A stretch of DNA of 64,000 nucleotides from Anaerolineaceae bacterium (GTDB lineage Bacteria > Chloroflexota > Anaerolineae > Anaerolineales > Anaerolineaceae), in NCBI GenBank assembly GCA_016841445.1, contig JAENZD010000004.1:102851-166850 (forward strand), written 5' to 3'. Made by a program: the position numbers and the translations under genes. Positions 56,518 to 64,000 of the stretch are shown here, piece by piece (position 1 is the first letter of the stretch; every line of letters starts with the position of its first letter). The notes beneath the pieces were generated by a model. It was not told the origin of the DNA, did not search any database, and saw nothing but the letters and a program-made list of their open reading frames with translations.

Positions 56518-57651
56518 TCATATAATTAATTTTGTAACAGCAGTGATCATTGGTTTCCAGGAATGATCAATTAGCGCTTCGATTTCTGCCTGATCCTGAG
56601 CAGTTATTTGCAGTCCATCCAAAATGCCTTTGGCTAAAGCAGCATCATCTGCTGCTTTAACAACACTGCACCGTTGGGGAAGATCCATTGTCAATTTGTC
56701 CCGTATCACATCCGTCAGGACCACCGGCAGCCCAAATGCCAGCGCGGTCCGCAAAGCTGCGCTTTGAGTACCGCCGGTATAGGGCGCAACGAACAGGTCT
56801 GCGGCTTCGAAATAAAGTCCAACCTCATCATCCGGGACGTAGCGATCTGTGAAGTGAACCCGATCTTCCAACCCCAGGGTTTTAACCTGGTTAAGGGTGC
56901 GGTGCTTATCTTCCCAAAATTCACCCACGACCCATAGTTGTGCAGTTGGTTCCTGAGCGCTGACGATCTTGAAGGCATCGATCAGCACGGCCAGGCCTTT
57001 ATAAGGGCGGATAAAACCAAAGAATAAGATCACCTTTTGATCTAATGATGAACCTAATTTTTGCCGCGCTGCAGATTTTGTCATGCCCGTTCTTTGGATG
57101 GAAGTATCAATTGGCAAGGGGGCAATCCGAACATCAGGGGCATCCGGTATTAATGCTAATAACCGTGCCTTTTCCTTTTCGGTCATCACGATACAGCGGT
57201 CAGCAAGGGATAGAACTTTTTTCGCCAGAAACCTGTCCCAGGGACGCGGTTCATGGGGGAGGGTATTGTGGATCATTACCGTTACCGGGATGCCACGCCT
57301 TTTTAATCGTTTCAGGATGGTGTGGAATGCTGGCCCCCAGAATGTCACCCACCATTGGATGATCACTTGCTGGGGAGGAAAATCAAGGATCGCTTTTACA
57401 GTCCTGCGCCATGAGATGGGGTCCAAAGGTTTGAGGATGAATTGGGCATCGACTTTTACGCGCCCGGGGCTGTGATCTTTGTCACTGTCACCCGGGTAAA
57501 GCCAGCCAGGATACTGTTTCTTGAAAGAGATGATCTGAAGATCATGTCCATGCTCACTTAATTGTAATGCTAGGGAGGTTGTGAAATGAGCGATCCCGCC
57601 CCGATAGGGGGTCACTGGGCCAATGATGCTAATTTTTTGGGGTTTAGTCAT
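56518..57651 (-). CDS. Glycosyltransferase family 4 (GT-B)
   Basis: 377 residues, GT-B. N-terminal ISIIGPVTPYRGGIAHFTTSLA, with the glycine-rich acceptor loop; LFFGFIRPYKGLAVLI marks the hinge region to the C-terminal half; FEAADLFVAPYTGGTQSAA carries the E-x7-E-like donor motif. GGGAG precedes the ATG. The middle is GC-rich while its neighbours are AT-rich, in keeping with the mosaic character of the cluster. Confidence 0.87.
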   Translation of the reverse strand: MTKPQKISIIGPVTPYRGGIAHFTTSLALQLSEHGHDLQIISFKKQYPGWLYPGDSDKDHSPGRVKVDAQFILKPLDPISWRRTVKAILDFPPQQVIIQWWVTFWGPAFHTILKRLKRRGIPVTVMIHNTLPHEPRPWDRFLAKKVLSLADRCIVMTEKEKARLLALIPDAPDVRIAPLPIDTSIQRTGMTKSAARQKLGSSLDQKVILFFGFIRPYKGLAVLIDAFKIVSAQEPTAQLWVVGEFWEDKHRTLNQVKTLGLEDRVHFTDRYVPDDEVGLYFEAADLFVAPYTGGTQSAALRTALAFGLPVVLTDVIRDKLTMDLPQRCSVVKAADDAALAKGILDGLQITAQDQAEIEALIDHSWKPMITAVTKLII

Positions 57652-57753
57652 CGTAGGCGGACTCCCGGAGTACTGGGGAACTCCAGATCTGATCAAAAAC
57701 GACGACAAAATGGTGGTTTTTCATAAGTATGACATCTTTTTCGTTTCTTGATT

Positions 57754-57772
57754 TTGATCAATGGATGATCAA
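57754..57772. promoter_or_regulatory. Perfect palindrome upstream of GT39 stop
   Basis: TTGATCA-ATGGA-TGATCAA, two 7-bp half sites. It lies in the gap between two minus-strand glycosyltransferase genes and could be a regulator site or a hairpin. No U-run. Confidence 0.3.
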
Positions 57773-57797
57773 CTTTTCGATTAGCAAATAATCAGGT

Positions 57798-59417
57798 TTA
57801 CTCGGTTACGGTAAATATATTTACCGTTGGTCCTTGGTAACGCACAATACTGGTCAATCCAAGACGATATTTAATATAATAGATAATATCATCTAAACGG
57901 TCAAATATTCCAGAAGCCTCATCTTCTGGTTCAAACGCAATCAGTAATGGGTACTCATTCTCAATATTCTCATAAAATTGAATTTCTGTATGGTATCGTT
58001 GCGGTTCATTGTAGTACCGGTAGTACATATGAGATGATAATATGATGTATTCATAAGCCTGGATATCTCCGCGATCGGTATCGAAAATGTCTTTAGGGCT
58101 TTGCGGTAATAGGGGTGTATAACCCTCAAAAAGCGTATTTTCCACAGAGATTTCATTTTCTCGGCAATAAGCTAGCGCATCAACCCTCGTATCCTGGAAG
58201 GACATTCTGATAGGGACCTGTATGGTCATTATTAATTGATAGGAAAGAAACCCGATGAGCAGCACCAGGGTTATGTATTTAAGAACCAGCACATGCTTTG
58301 ATTTTTGTATTGCGAAATTAATGCCAATTGCGGTCAGGAAAAGGGGGGTGATATACATCGGCAATGCCCACCGCTCCCAATGAAGTGCAAGGATGCTCAT
58401 CAGCACCCAGTACAATAGCCCGTAAAGCAAAACGAACCTGGATTCCTCTCGCCATTTGATGAAAGCAAAAATCCCAAGACTTATCCATAAAAGTGAAAGC
58501 AGGTTAGTCCAATTCCCATAGGACTTGATGTAAAATAGCAAATTTCCAAACCAATTCAGGTTATCAGCGCCTAAGTGGGTTGATCTCGATTCCACAAGCA
58601 GCGCTTTGATCACTTCTCTATATTCAATGAATAGGAATGGGGCAACGATGAATAAGGAGATCAGAAAAACCCCTGTGATTTTTATTGTTTTTAGCAGGAA
58701 GATTCCCAGATTTTTCCATATAGGTATTTTTGTCTTCCCAAAATGCATCAACGCCAGTCCCAGGACGACAATGCCCATTGAAATGAGGCCGGGATATTTT
58801 TCTGCCGAATTAATCGCAGCGAATATTGTTGCGATGTAAATTGATTTTTCATCCCCTTTGTTCAAATAACGAATGGTGAAGTACATCACGAGTAAGGTCA
58901 ATAATGTAATTGGCACATCGGGTGTAATGTAAAGTGAATGAAGTCCATATAATGGGAACAATGCAAACACTAATGCGGCTGGTAATGCAAAAGCGTTCTT
59001 AAATAGCTTGCCAATTTTATAGGCAAGGACAGGGATCAATGATCCTACGACGGCTACCCCAATACGGGCGTAGAAGTAAAAATTCAGAGTGTATTTCGGA
59101 AAGGCGGCAGCCAGATTCTGACCAAAACGGAGATAACTTATTACGTTCAAAAAAATAAAATAGAAGAAATATGTCACTTGATGAGGGCGATAAAAGACCC
59201 CAGGGTACAGTGTGTGATTTTTAGTCATTGCGACGACTGGATCAATACTGATAAATTCATCCGGATGGGTCAAGAGGGGAAAACCATATTTTAAGCCTGT
59301 TGATCTGATGAGAAAGGAAATAAAAAAGATGAACGAAAGAAGCGCCAGCTCTTTCCTATCAATTTTTTTACAGGTATTTTGGAAAAAGGATTTTACTACG
59401 TGCTTTTTCTCAGCCAT
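57798..59417 (-). CDS. Integral membrane glycosyltransferase (GT39/ArnT-like, PMT family)
   Basis: 539 residues with about 11-13 helices. In the first extracytoplasmic loop HPDEFISIDP holds the catalytic acidic residues typical of GT-C enzymes, followed by YRPHQVTYFF, then repeated helices. The C-terminal 130 residues are soluble. Such enzymes use lipid-phosphate sugars on the outer face and modify polymers or lipids. AT-rich: a 60-base stretch at 58681 is about 32 percent GC by hand count. Confidence 0.85.
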   Translation of the reverse strand: MAEKKHVVKSFFQNTCKKIDRKELALLSFIFFISFLIRSTGLKYGFPLLTHPDEFISIDPVVAMTKNHTLYPGVFYRPHQVTYFFYFIFLNVISYLRFGQNLAAAFPKYTLNFYFYARIGVAVVGSLIPVLAYKIGKLFKNAFALPAALVFALFPLYGLHSLYITPDVPITLLTLLVMYFTIRYLNKGDEKSIYIATIFAAINSAEKYPGLISMGIVVLGLALMHFGKTKIPIWKNLGIFLLKTIKITGVFLISLFIVAPFLFIEYREVIKALLVESRSTHLGADNLNWFGNLLFYIKSYGNWTNLLSLLWISLGIFAFIKWREESRFVLLYGLLYWVLMSILALHWERWALPMYITPLFLTAIGINFAIQKSKHVLVLKYITLVLLIGFLSYQLIMTIQVPIRMSFQDTRVDALAYCRENEISVENTLFEGYTPLLPQSPKDIFDTDRGDIQAYEYIILSSHMYYRYYNEPQRYHTEIQFYENIENEYPLLIAFEPEDEASGIFDRLDDIIYYIKYRLGLTSIVRYQGPTVNIFTVTE

Positions 59418-59486
59418 GCATTACCTTTTCGTATGTTGTGCAATTGCATATAACCTTGTGACCATGTTTTTACTTTTTGTAATTTT

Positions 59487-59539
59487 ATCAGTTCTGATGA
59501 CTTGAATTTTTAATGAGCGAAAAGCTCATATGAACTGAT
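59487..59539. other. Nested inverted repeats in the 148-base gap
   Basis: Outer ATCAGTTC/GAACTGAT (59487-59494, 59532-59539) enclose ATGAGC-GAAAA-GCTCAT (59513-59529). No U-tract on either strand. Possibly a barrier or processing structure between the two membrane GT genes. Confidence 0.35.
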
Positions 59540-59565
59540 GTTCAAACTTTCATTCTCCAGCAATC

Positions 59566-61392
59566 CTACTTGATGATCTGGTAAATATAAACCTGCCCAT
59601 ACTGGAAGTAAAAACGTAAAGCTTCACACCCTTCCAATCCCTGAGGCTGCAGGCTTCCTATGCCTTCGCGGATATAGATCCAATTCAAATTGGCACCCTC
59701 CACCAACGCCCAGAAATCCGGGGAACAGGTGCTGATCGCACTGGCGTCCTCTCCCCAGGCTTGAATCTGCTGGTTCCGTGCAATATCCGGTGAATAGCCG
59801 TAAAAAACTGTTGGGACAACTGCCCAGTGCCCGGTGTAGGGGAGCAGCCAGCCCCCGCCATCCACCCCGCGGTAAACATCGTTCAGCCAGTAAGCGGTGT
59901 TGATGAAGAAGCGTGCATCCGGCGGCGCATTTTCTTTTATCCAATCCAGCGCAGCTAAATCGTCTTCAGTTACCAGCACCGTGACCGCGTTGACGATGTC
60001 CGACTGGAGCGGAAACGCCCAGGCTGACCAACCTGCTATGATCAGGATCAACAAAAGCGTCTGGATCCAGTGCTGTTTGAAAAGGTGATCCAATCCGAAG
60101 CCCGCTTGCCAGAAGAGGAATCCTGCCCATAAGACCATGGGGAGGAACAGCACGATGGCAAAATGATCCGGACGAAAAGGATCCAGAGACAGGCTCCAGG
60201 GCAGGCTCAGGGCAGCGAGCGCAAGGCTCCAAACAGAAAAGCCGACCGGTTTTCGCTGGATCAGCCCCAGGATCAACCCAAGGCCACCGGCGAATAAGAG
60301 CCAATGACTGCTGGCTGGGCCCAGGAGGTTGCTGATATATTCCAGTTCGCCTGGGTCAGCAATCACTGTAGATAGGGATTCAGGCAGGTTGACCGCCACA
60401 CCGGTGTTGAGGGTTGAATACCGGATCACCCGGATCAGCCAGGGGGACGCGATAAATAACCCTGTAGCAGCTCCTGCTCCAACTACAAGACCGCGATGGA
60501 CAGCATCACGAAAATTACGCCTATTTTTGATGAGGAATACGATCAAGATCATGACCAGGAACAGCCCTAGCAGCAATGCGGCGAAATAATGCGTCAGCAG
60601 GACAGAACCAGTGAGCAATGCGAGGGTAAGTGCCCCGCGAATCTTGTTTTTTCCATCAAGCAGATCAATCGCAGCGGACATTGCCAGGGGCAGCAGGACC
60701 AATCCGGTGATCAGGGTGTAGCGCCCCCAGGTGAGGTAATAGGCCGGCATCCGGGTGACGAAACTCACCAGCAGCCCTGCACCAAGGGCAGGTCGCCAAT
60801 CTTTAAAAAGTGTTTTCCCCAGTGTGTAAACGGACAGCCCAATCGCTGCATTCAAGATTTGCCCCATGATGAGCATAGCCTGGTTGATTTCCAAACCGCT
60901 TATGGCGGTGATGAAGGCAGTAACGGCATGGAAACCATAATGATAGTAGAACGGGGTGGGGAGGTAGGGGTCGAGTGTGTGCGGCAAGCCGTGCGCTTCC
61001 AGCATGACCTTAATGATCAGGTAATGGTGCTGGCTGTCCACCCAGCCTGGCAAAACCAGCTCGCGCGCTTGGAAAAGACGCCAGGCGACCGCCAAACCGA
61101 AGATCACCAGGCCAATCCATAAATAGGGTCTAGCTTCCCGGGGGATTTTCAACCCCTTTTTGATGATTCCGAAAATGAGGACGGCAGCAAAGAACCCCAG
61201 GAGAATGATGATGCCCCAGGGCGAAAAGCTGCCGCCCAGGAAGAAAACAGCCTCAGCCAGAAGGATGATCACCGAAAGGCTGATGCCCAGGATCTGTGCA
61301 AGCGAAATGATGGGATCCTGCTCGCGATCTCCTAACCAAACCCACCAGGTAAGCCCCGGCAGCAGGAAGGCAGCCAAAGCCAGGAAGAGCAT
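59566..61392 (-). CDS. Large multipass membrane protein (GT-C-like, DUF6541-like)
   Basis: 608 residues with about 13 helices. The N-terminal half is hydrophobic; a segment PGWVDSQHHYLIIKVM, similar to GT-C loop 1 with DSxHH, and TPFYYHYGFHAV suggest a lipid-sugar transferase, but no classical motif is present. C-terminal region (about 480-608) is soluble: TAYWLNDVYRG, GYSPDIARN, WALVEGANLNWIYI, which looks like a ligand-binding tail. Starts at ATG 61392, overlapping folK by TGATG. GC near 60-70 percent in places, unlike the next gene. Confidence 0.75.
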   Translation of the reverse strand: MLFLALAAFLLPGLTWWVWLGDREQDPIISLAQILGISLSVIILLAEAVFFLGGSFSPWGIIILLGFFAAVLIFGIIKKGLKIPREARPYLWIGLVIFGLAVAWRLFQARELVLPGWVDSQHHYLIIKVMLEAHGLPHTLDPYLPTPFYYHYGFHAVTAFITAISGLEINQAMLIMGQILNAAIGLSVYTLGKTLFKDWRPALGAGLLVSFVTRMPAYYLTWGRYTLITGLVLLPLAMSAAIDLLDGKNKIRGALTLALLTGSVLLTHYFAALLLGLFLVMILIVFLIKNRRNFRDAVHRGLVVGAGAATGLFIASPWLIRVIRYSTLNTGVAVNLPESLSTVIADPGELEYISNLLGPASSHWLLFAGGLGLILGLIQRKPVGFSVWSLALAALSLPWSLSLDPFRPDHFAIVLFLPMVLWAGFLFWQAGFGLDHLFKQHWIQTLLLILIIAGWSAWAFPLQSDIVNAVTVLVTEDDLAALDWIKENAPPDARFFINTAYWLNDVYRGVDGGGWLLPYTGHWAVVPTVFYGYSPDIARNQQIQAWGEDASAISTCSPDFWALVEGANLNWIYIREGIGSLQPQGLEGCEALRFYFQYGQVYIYQIIK

Positions 61393-61871
61393 CACAGGCG
61401 TTTTACACTTTCAGGATCTACATCGGGGAGGAAGGCTTCAAGGGGTTTTCCCAACAGGGGGTGAAAAAATTCTGGTGCAATCTCAACCAGGGGGATCAGC
61501 ACAAACGCGCGTTTATGCAGTTCTGGATGGGGAATGTGCAGGCTGTCTTCGTGGATGATGTGCTGGCCATAGAAAAGGATGTCGAGGTCGATGATGCGCG
61601 GGGCATTCCGAAATGATTTTTCGCGCCCCATGTTCACTTCGATAGCTTTCAAGGTGACCAGTAATACCATTGGCTTCAGGCTGGTTTTGACTTCAATGAC
61701 CTGGTTGTAGAAATCCGGTTGGTCAGTATATCCCCAGGGTTCAGTTTCATAAATAGAAGATTCCTGAACAATCTCAACAGATTGTGGAAGAGAATCTTTT
61801 GCTATTTGCAAATTAGCCTGGCGATCACCAATATTGGTACCCAGGGCAATGAAAACGCGCTCATCGCACAT
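61392..61871 (-). CDS. folK: 2-amino-4-hydroxy-6-hydroxymethyldihydropteridine pyrophosphokinase
   Basis: Folate synthesis enzyme that transfers pyrophosphate from ATP to the pterin. 159 residues, typical. Seen: ALGTNIGDRQANLQ near 8-21, ETEPWGYTDQPDFYN, the catalytic GREKSFRNAPRIIDLDILFYG (Arg and Asp residues), IPHPELHKRAFVL. ATG 61871 overlaps the homoserine dehydrogenase stop by TGATG, with GGAGG 7 bases upstream. A longer frame upstream is not used. Confidence 0.95.
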   Translation of the reverse strand: MCDERVFIALGTNIGDRQANLQIAKDSLPQSVEIVQESSIYETEPWGYTDQPDFYNQVIEVKTSLKPMVLLVTLKAIEVNMGREKSFRNAPRIIDLDILFYGQHIIHEDSLHIPHPELHKRAFVLIPLVEIAPEFFHPLLGKPLEAFLPDVDPESVKRL

Positions 61872-62905
61872 CAAGCTGCCTCCATGATATTGAGAAAATC
61901 TGCCAGTAATCCGTAAGCTGTGGTCTCTGGTCCGGGATCGCTTTCCAGAATTCCCAAACCCGGAAGGACATCCAGTTTGAATTGACAAAATGAACTTGTT
62001 CCGTTTACGCTGAACAATGGAGAATCAGGGCTAACTTTTTCAGGTGCAACGCGGCTGAAAATATGATCCTCACGCCTTTCAGCAGTGCAAACCAGTTTCC
62101 AACGCTCGCCGCTCCGCTTTGCATCTGCGATCATTTCAGGCGTTATCCCTCGGATACCGGTCCGGTCTACTTGCTGGGGTGTGAGCGGCACACCCATCAG
62201 GACTGTGACCAGTGCGGCGACTTTGATGGAAGCGTCCCACCCGTCAACATCGTTGCTGGGATCCGTTTCAGTGATACCGATTTCTCGACCGTAATCAATC
62301 GCTTCATCCAGAGATTTTCCTTGTTCCATCATCTCCAACAAGAGGTTGGTGCAGGAATTCAGGATTCCTTTAAAGCTAATCAGGTTAGCACCGACAAGGG
62401 GTTCTCGAAACAGAGCGAAAATGGGTGCTCCGTCCATTACCGCTGATTCGAACATGAAGCGCAGATCTTTTTGTTCAGCCAGGGCGGTCAGGTCCTGGTA
62501 GCCATAAACCACCGGGCCTTTGTTGGCGGTAACGACATGCATCCCTTTTTGTAGGGCAGTCTGGATGTGGGTCAGTGCAGGCTGACCGGTTTGGGGATTG
62601 ACGGGGGTGGTTTCGAACATCACATCTGCCGGGCAGGCAGCGAGGAAGGCAGTGGTTTCATTCGGCGCTTCCTGTGAGCTGAGGGAATTCAGTATCTCTC
62701 CGGCATTGACCAGTGCGAGGGCTTTTTCCAGGTCCAACCCCATGGGGTTGATCGCCGCACCGTGGGAGCCGGTGATGATGCCTGTGACGGTGACCGAGAG
62801 GTCATACCGTGAGGCTAGCTCTGTTTCTTTTTTCAGTAAAAGCTGAGCAAAGGCTTTTCCGACATTCCCAAAACCCACCAAACACAGCCTGTAATTTGTT
62901 GTCAT
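61871..62905 (-). CDS. hom: Homoserine dehydrogenase
   Basis: NAD(P)-dependent reduction of aspartate semialdehyde to homoserine, for threonine and methionine. 344 residues: LCLVGFGNVGKAFAQ at 7-21 nucleotide binding, VVTANKGPV with the conserved lysine, GILNSCTNLLLE and the catalytic stretch ETDPSNDVDGWDASIK. It has no C-terminal ACT domain, so it lacks that feedback site. The AGGAGA lies upstream. It is first in an operon with folK. The leader carries an 11-bp palindrome. Confidence 0.94.
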   Translation of the reverse strand: MTTNYRLCLVGFGNVGKAFAQLLLKKETELASRYDLSVTVTGIITGSHGAAINPMGLDLEKALALVNAGEILNSLSSQEAPNETTAFLAACPADVMFETTPVNPQTGQPALTHIQTALQKGMHVVTANKGPVVYGYQDLTALAEQKDLRFMFESAVMDGAPIFALFREPLVGANLISFKGILNSCTNLLLEMMEQGKSLDEAIDYGREIGITETDPSNDVDGWDASIKVAALVTVLMGVPLTPQQVDRTGIRGITPEMIADAKRSGERWKLVCTAERREDHIFSRVAPEKVSPDSPLFSVNGTSSFCQFKLDVLPGLGILESDPGPETTAYGLLADFLNIMEAA

Positions 62906-62927
62906 TGGTTTCTCCTTGAATATATTG

Positions 62928-62956
62928 ATGGGTTAATTAAACCACAATTAACCCAT
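62928..62956. promoter_or_regulatory. 11-bp inverted repeat between divergent hom and HAD genes
   Basis: ATGGGTTAATT pairs with AATTAACCCAT across a 7-base loop. Minus-strand TATAAT lies at 62965-62970, so the palindrome lies just after the predicted hom start of transcription, where a repressor or an RNA hairpin could act. Confidence 0.5.
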
Positions 62957-63008
62957 ATTGGACGATTATAGTGGAAGTAACCGGGAATTTAAGGATAAAA
63001 TAGGGTTC

Positions 63009-63713
63009 ATGTCTATTCATCGAAAAAGAGTTCTTTTGTTTGATATCGACGGCACCCTCCTGGATCCTCAGGGGGAGAGCCATGATTGTTTCCAGCAGGT
63101 GATGGCGGATGTATTCGGCGTAACCCATTCATTTGAAGATTATGATATGTCCGGCAAGACGGATTGGCGCATCCTGATGGATTTGATGCACATGGCCGGA
63201 TGGGAGGAAGCAGCAATTGAAGCAAAGCGGCTTGAGGCTTTTGCAGCTTATGGCAGGGTGATCCAAACCTATGCACCTCAATCCCGGATGGCAATCCTGC
63301 CCGGTGTGAAAGTTTTACTGGACAATCTTGCGATTGCGAGCGATTTTATTTTGGGGTTGGTGACCGGCAACCTGGAAGTGATCGTACCGCATAAATTAAT
63401 GGCAGTTGGGATCGACCCGGGATTATTTAAATTTGGTGGTTATGGGGGTGATCATTTTGACCGGAACAAACTGCCTTCGATAGCATTGTCGCGTTTAGCT
63501 GCAATTTGGAAGGCTGATGTCGATCGAGAGTCGGTATTAGTGATAGGTGATACGCCGCGAGATATTGAATGCGCCCGGGAAAATGGTTTGAAAGTCCTGT
63601 GCGTCGCAACAGGGCGGTTTGATTTGGATGCGTTGAAGACGCATGAACCGGATTATTTGCTGCCGGATTTGGGGGATACGGAAAATGTAATGAAGATTTT
63701 CAGGACGTTTTAA
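63009..63713 (+). CDS. HAD-family hydrolase (phosphatase)
   Basis: 234 residues. Catalytic DxD is D12-I-D14 in FDIDGTLLD; motif II is in GLVTGN, and the late acidic motif in VIGDTPRDIECAREN. The cap domain of about 70 residues (Gln/Met/Glu-rich helices) is C1-type, as in phosphoglycolate phosphatase and beta-phosphoglucomutase. The substrate is not predicted. ATG 63009 is used with AGGG just upstream; the frame runs 17 codons further. Confidence 0.87.
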   Translation: MSIHRKRVLLFDIDGTLLDPQGESHDCFQQVMADVFGVTHSFEDYDMSGKTDWRILMDLMHMAGWEEAAIEAKRLEAFAAYGRVIQTYAPQSRMAILPGVKVLLDNLAIASDFILGLVTGNLEVIVPHKLMAVGIDPGLFKFGGYGGDHFDRNKLPSIALSRLAAIWKADVDRESVLVIGDTPRDIECARENGLKVLCVATGRFDLDALKTHEPDYLLPDLGDTENVMKIFRTF

Positions 63714-63773
63714 GGGGCACAAAAAGGGCGGGAGACGGGAGACTGGGGACCGGAGACGGATTTTTATGGTCGA

Positions 63774-63841
63774 TCAGGTTTCCAACCTGACAAAATTATG
63801 ATATTTGTATGGAATGAGGGCTTTAGCCCGATAGGTTGGTT
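63774..63841 (+). repeat. 68-bp direct repeat, copy 1
   Basis: Identical to 63933-64000. It carries TCAGGTTT/CCAACCTGA and GGGCTTTAGCCC, two internal palindromes. No reading frame. Between copies lie 91 bases of no special structure. Confidence 0.85.
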
Positions 63842-63932
63842 TGAAAACGGATCCGGTCAGCCTGAAGGCCTCACTCCCCAGGTAGATCATGACCTACAAG
63901 TTATATATTAGGCCGGAAACAGTTTTTGTGGG

Positions 63933-64000
63933 TCAGGTTTCCAACCTGACAAAATTATGATATTTGTATGGAATGAGGGCTTTAGCCCGATAGGTTGGTT
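63933..64000 (+). repeat. 68-bp direct repeat, copy 2 (runs to window edge)
   Basis: Exact second copy; it may continue beyond the window. The first copy diverges from it only after the last base here. Confidence 0.85.

Noticed and set aside
60589..61122. 177-codon plus-strand frame over the membrane protein gene
   Set aside because: Antisense to a long GC-rich gene, no motif; chance open frame caused by composition.

Overview
The window looks like chromosome from an uncultured or little-studied member of Chloroflexota, most likely class Anaerolineae. This is an inference from protein style: a SCO1664/DUF3090 pair beside HutI, RNase J rather than RNase E, a PHP-type DnaE with a long acidic linker, a DHH-CBS-nucleotidyltransferase fusion, many threonine/proline-rich lipoproteins, and TTG/GTG starts with clear Shine-Dalgarno sites. 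There is no rRNA gene in the window to settle it. GC content is uneven: about 60-70 percent by hand count in some genes and 32-40 percent in others. I see no transposase, integrase, phage gene or CRISPR array.

Layout. 1-1926: 3' nearly complete ABC-F ATPase (+). 2064-6510 (all -): a glycosyltransferase, a polyprenyl-phosphate sugar phosphotransferase, a WecC-type dehydrogenase and an ADP-ribosylglycohydrolase; the first three form an envelope polysaccharide group. 6661-10119 (-): DUF3090, SCO1664-family kinase-like protein, imidazolonepropionase, a tiny membrane protein and an HD hydrolase. 10253-15984 (-): dnaE and RNase J. The RNase J gene has a long structured leader containing a promoter and an intrinsic terminator, so it carries either an attenuator or a small RNA gene. 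16384-16456: tRNA-Lys(CUU), followed by a partial copy of its own 3' end and low-complexity repeats. 16738-25455: lipoprotein, GNAT, A-adding-type tRNA nucleotidyltransferase, beta-lactamase-like hydrolase, alpha/beta hydrolase (+), thiol proteins and a zinc-ribbon membrane protein.

25820-29149 (+): a MacAB-like tripartite export set (adaptor, ATPase, permease). 29332-41217 (-): a housekeeping run with ABC-F, uracil-DNA glycosylase, lipoproteins, enolase, CTP synthase, a two-S1-domain protein, an ECF sigma/anti-sigma pair, LysS and GreA. 41521-48324 (+): a membrane SpoIIE-type phosphatase, an M23-like exported protein preceded by two tandem sigma-54-like promoter elements, GDP-mannose dehydratase-like enzyme, and a membrane-tethered LuxR-kelch protein.

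48398-61392 is a surface polysaccharide and envelope block: four glycosyltransferases or GT-C proteins with known folds, a sugar nucleotidyltransferase, a flippase, two methyltransferases, an exported beta-rich protein and another large membrane protein. It is mosaic in GC content, with a sharp drop inside the LuxR-kelch gene at about 47,940 and a sharp rise at about 59,550. 61392-62905 (-): homoserine dehydrogenase and FolK joined by TGATG overlaps to the membrane protein. 63009-63713 (+): HAD hydrolase. The right edge has two exact 68-bp direct repeats.

Functionally the window is mainly housekeeping plus envelope construction: precursor activation and oxidation, lipid-linked initiation, chain extension, flipping, and export. 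The items most worth following are the RNase J leader, the tandem sigma-54-like elements, the LuxR-kelch protein with its internal GC break, and the tRNA-Lys remnant.
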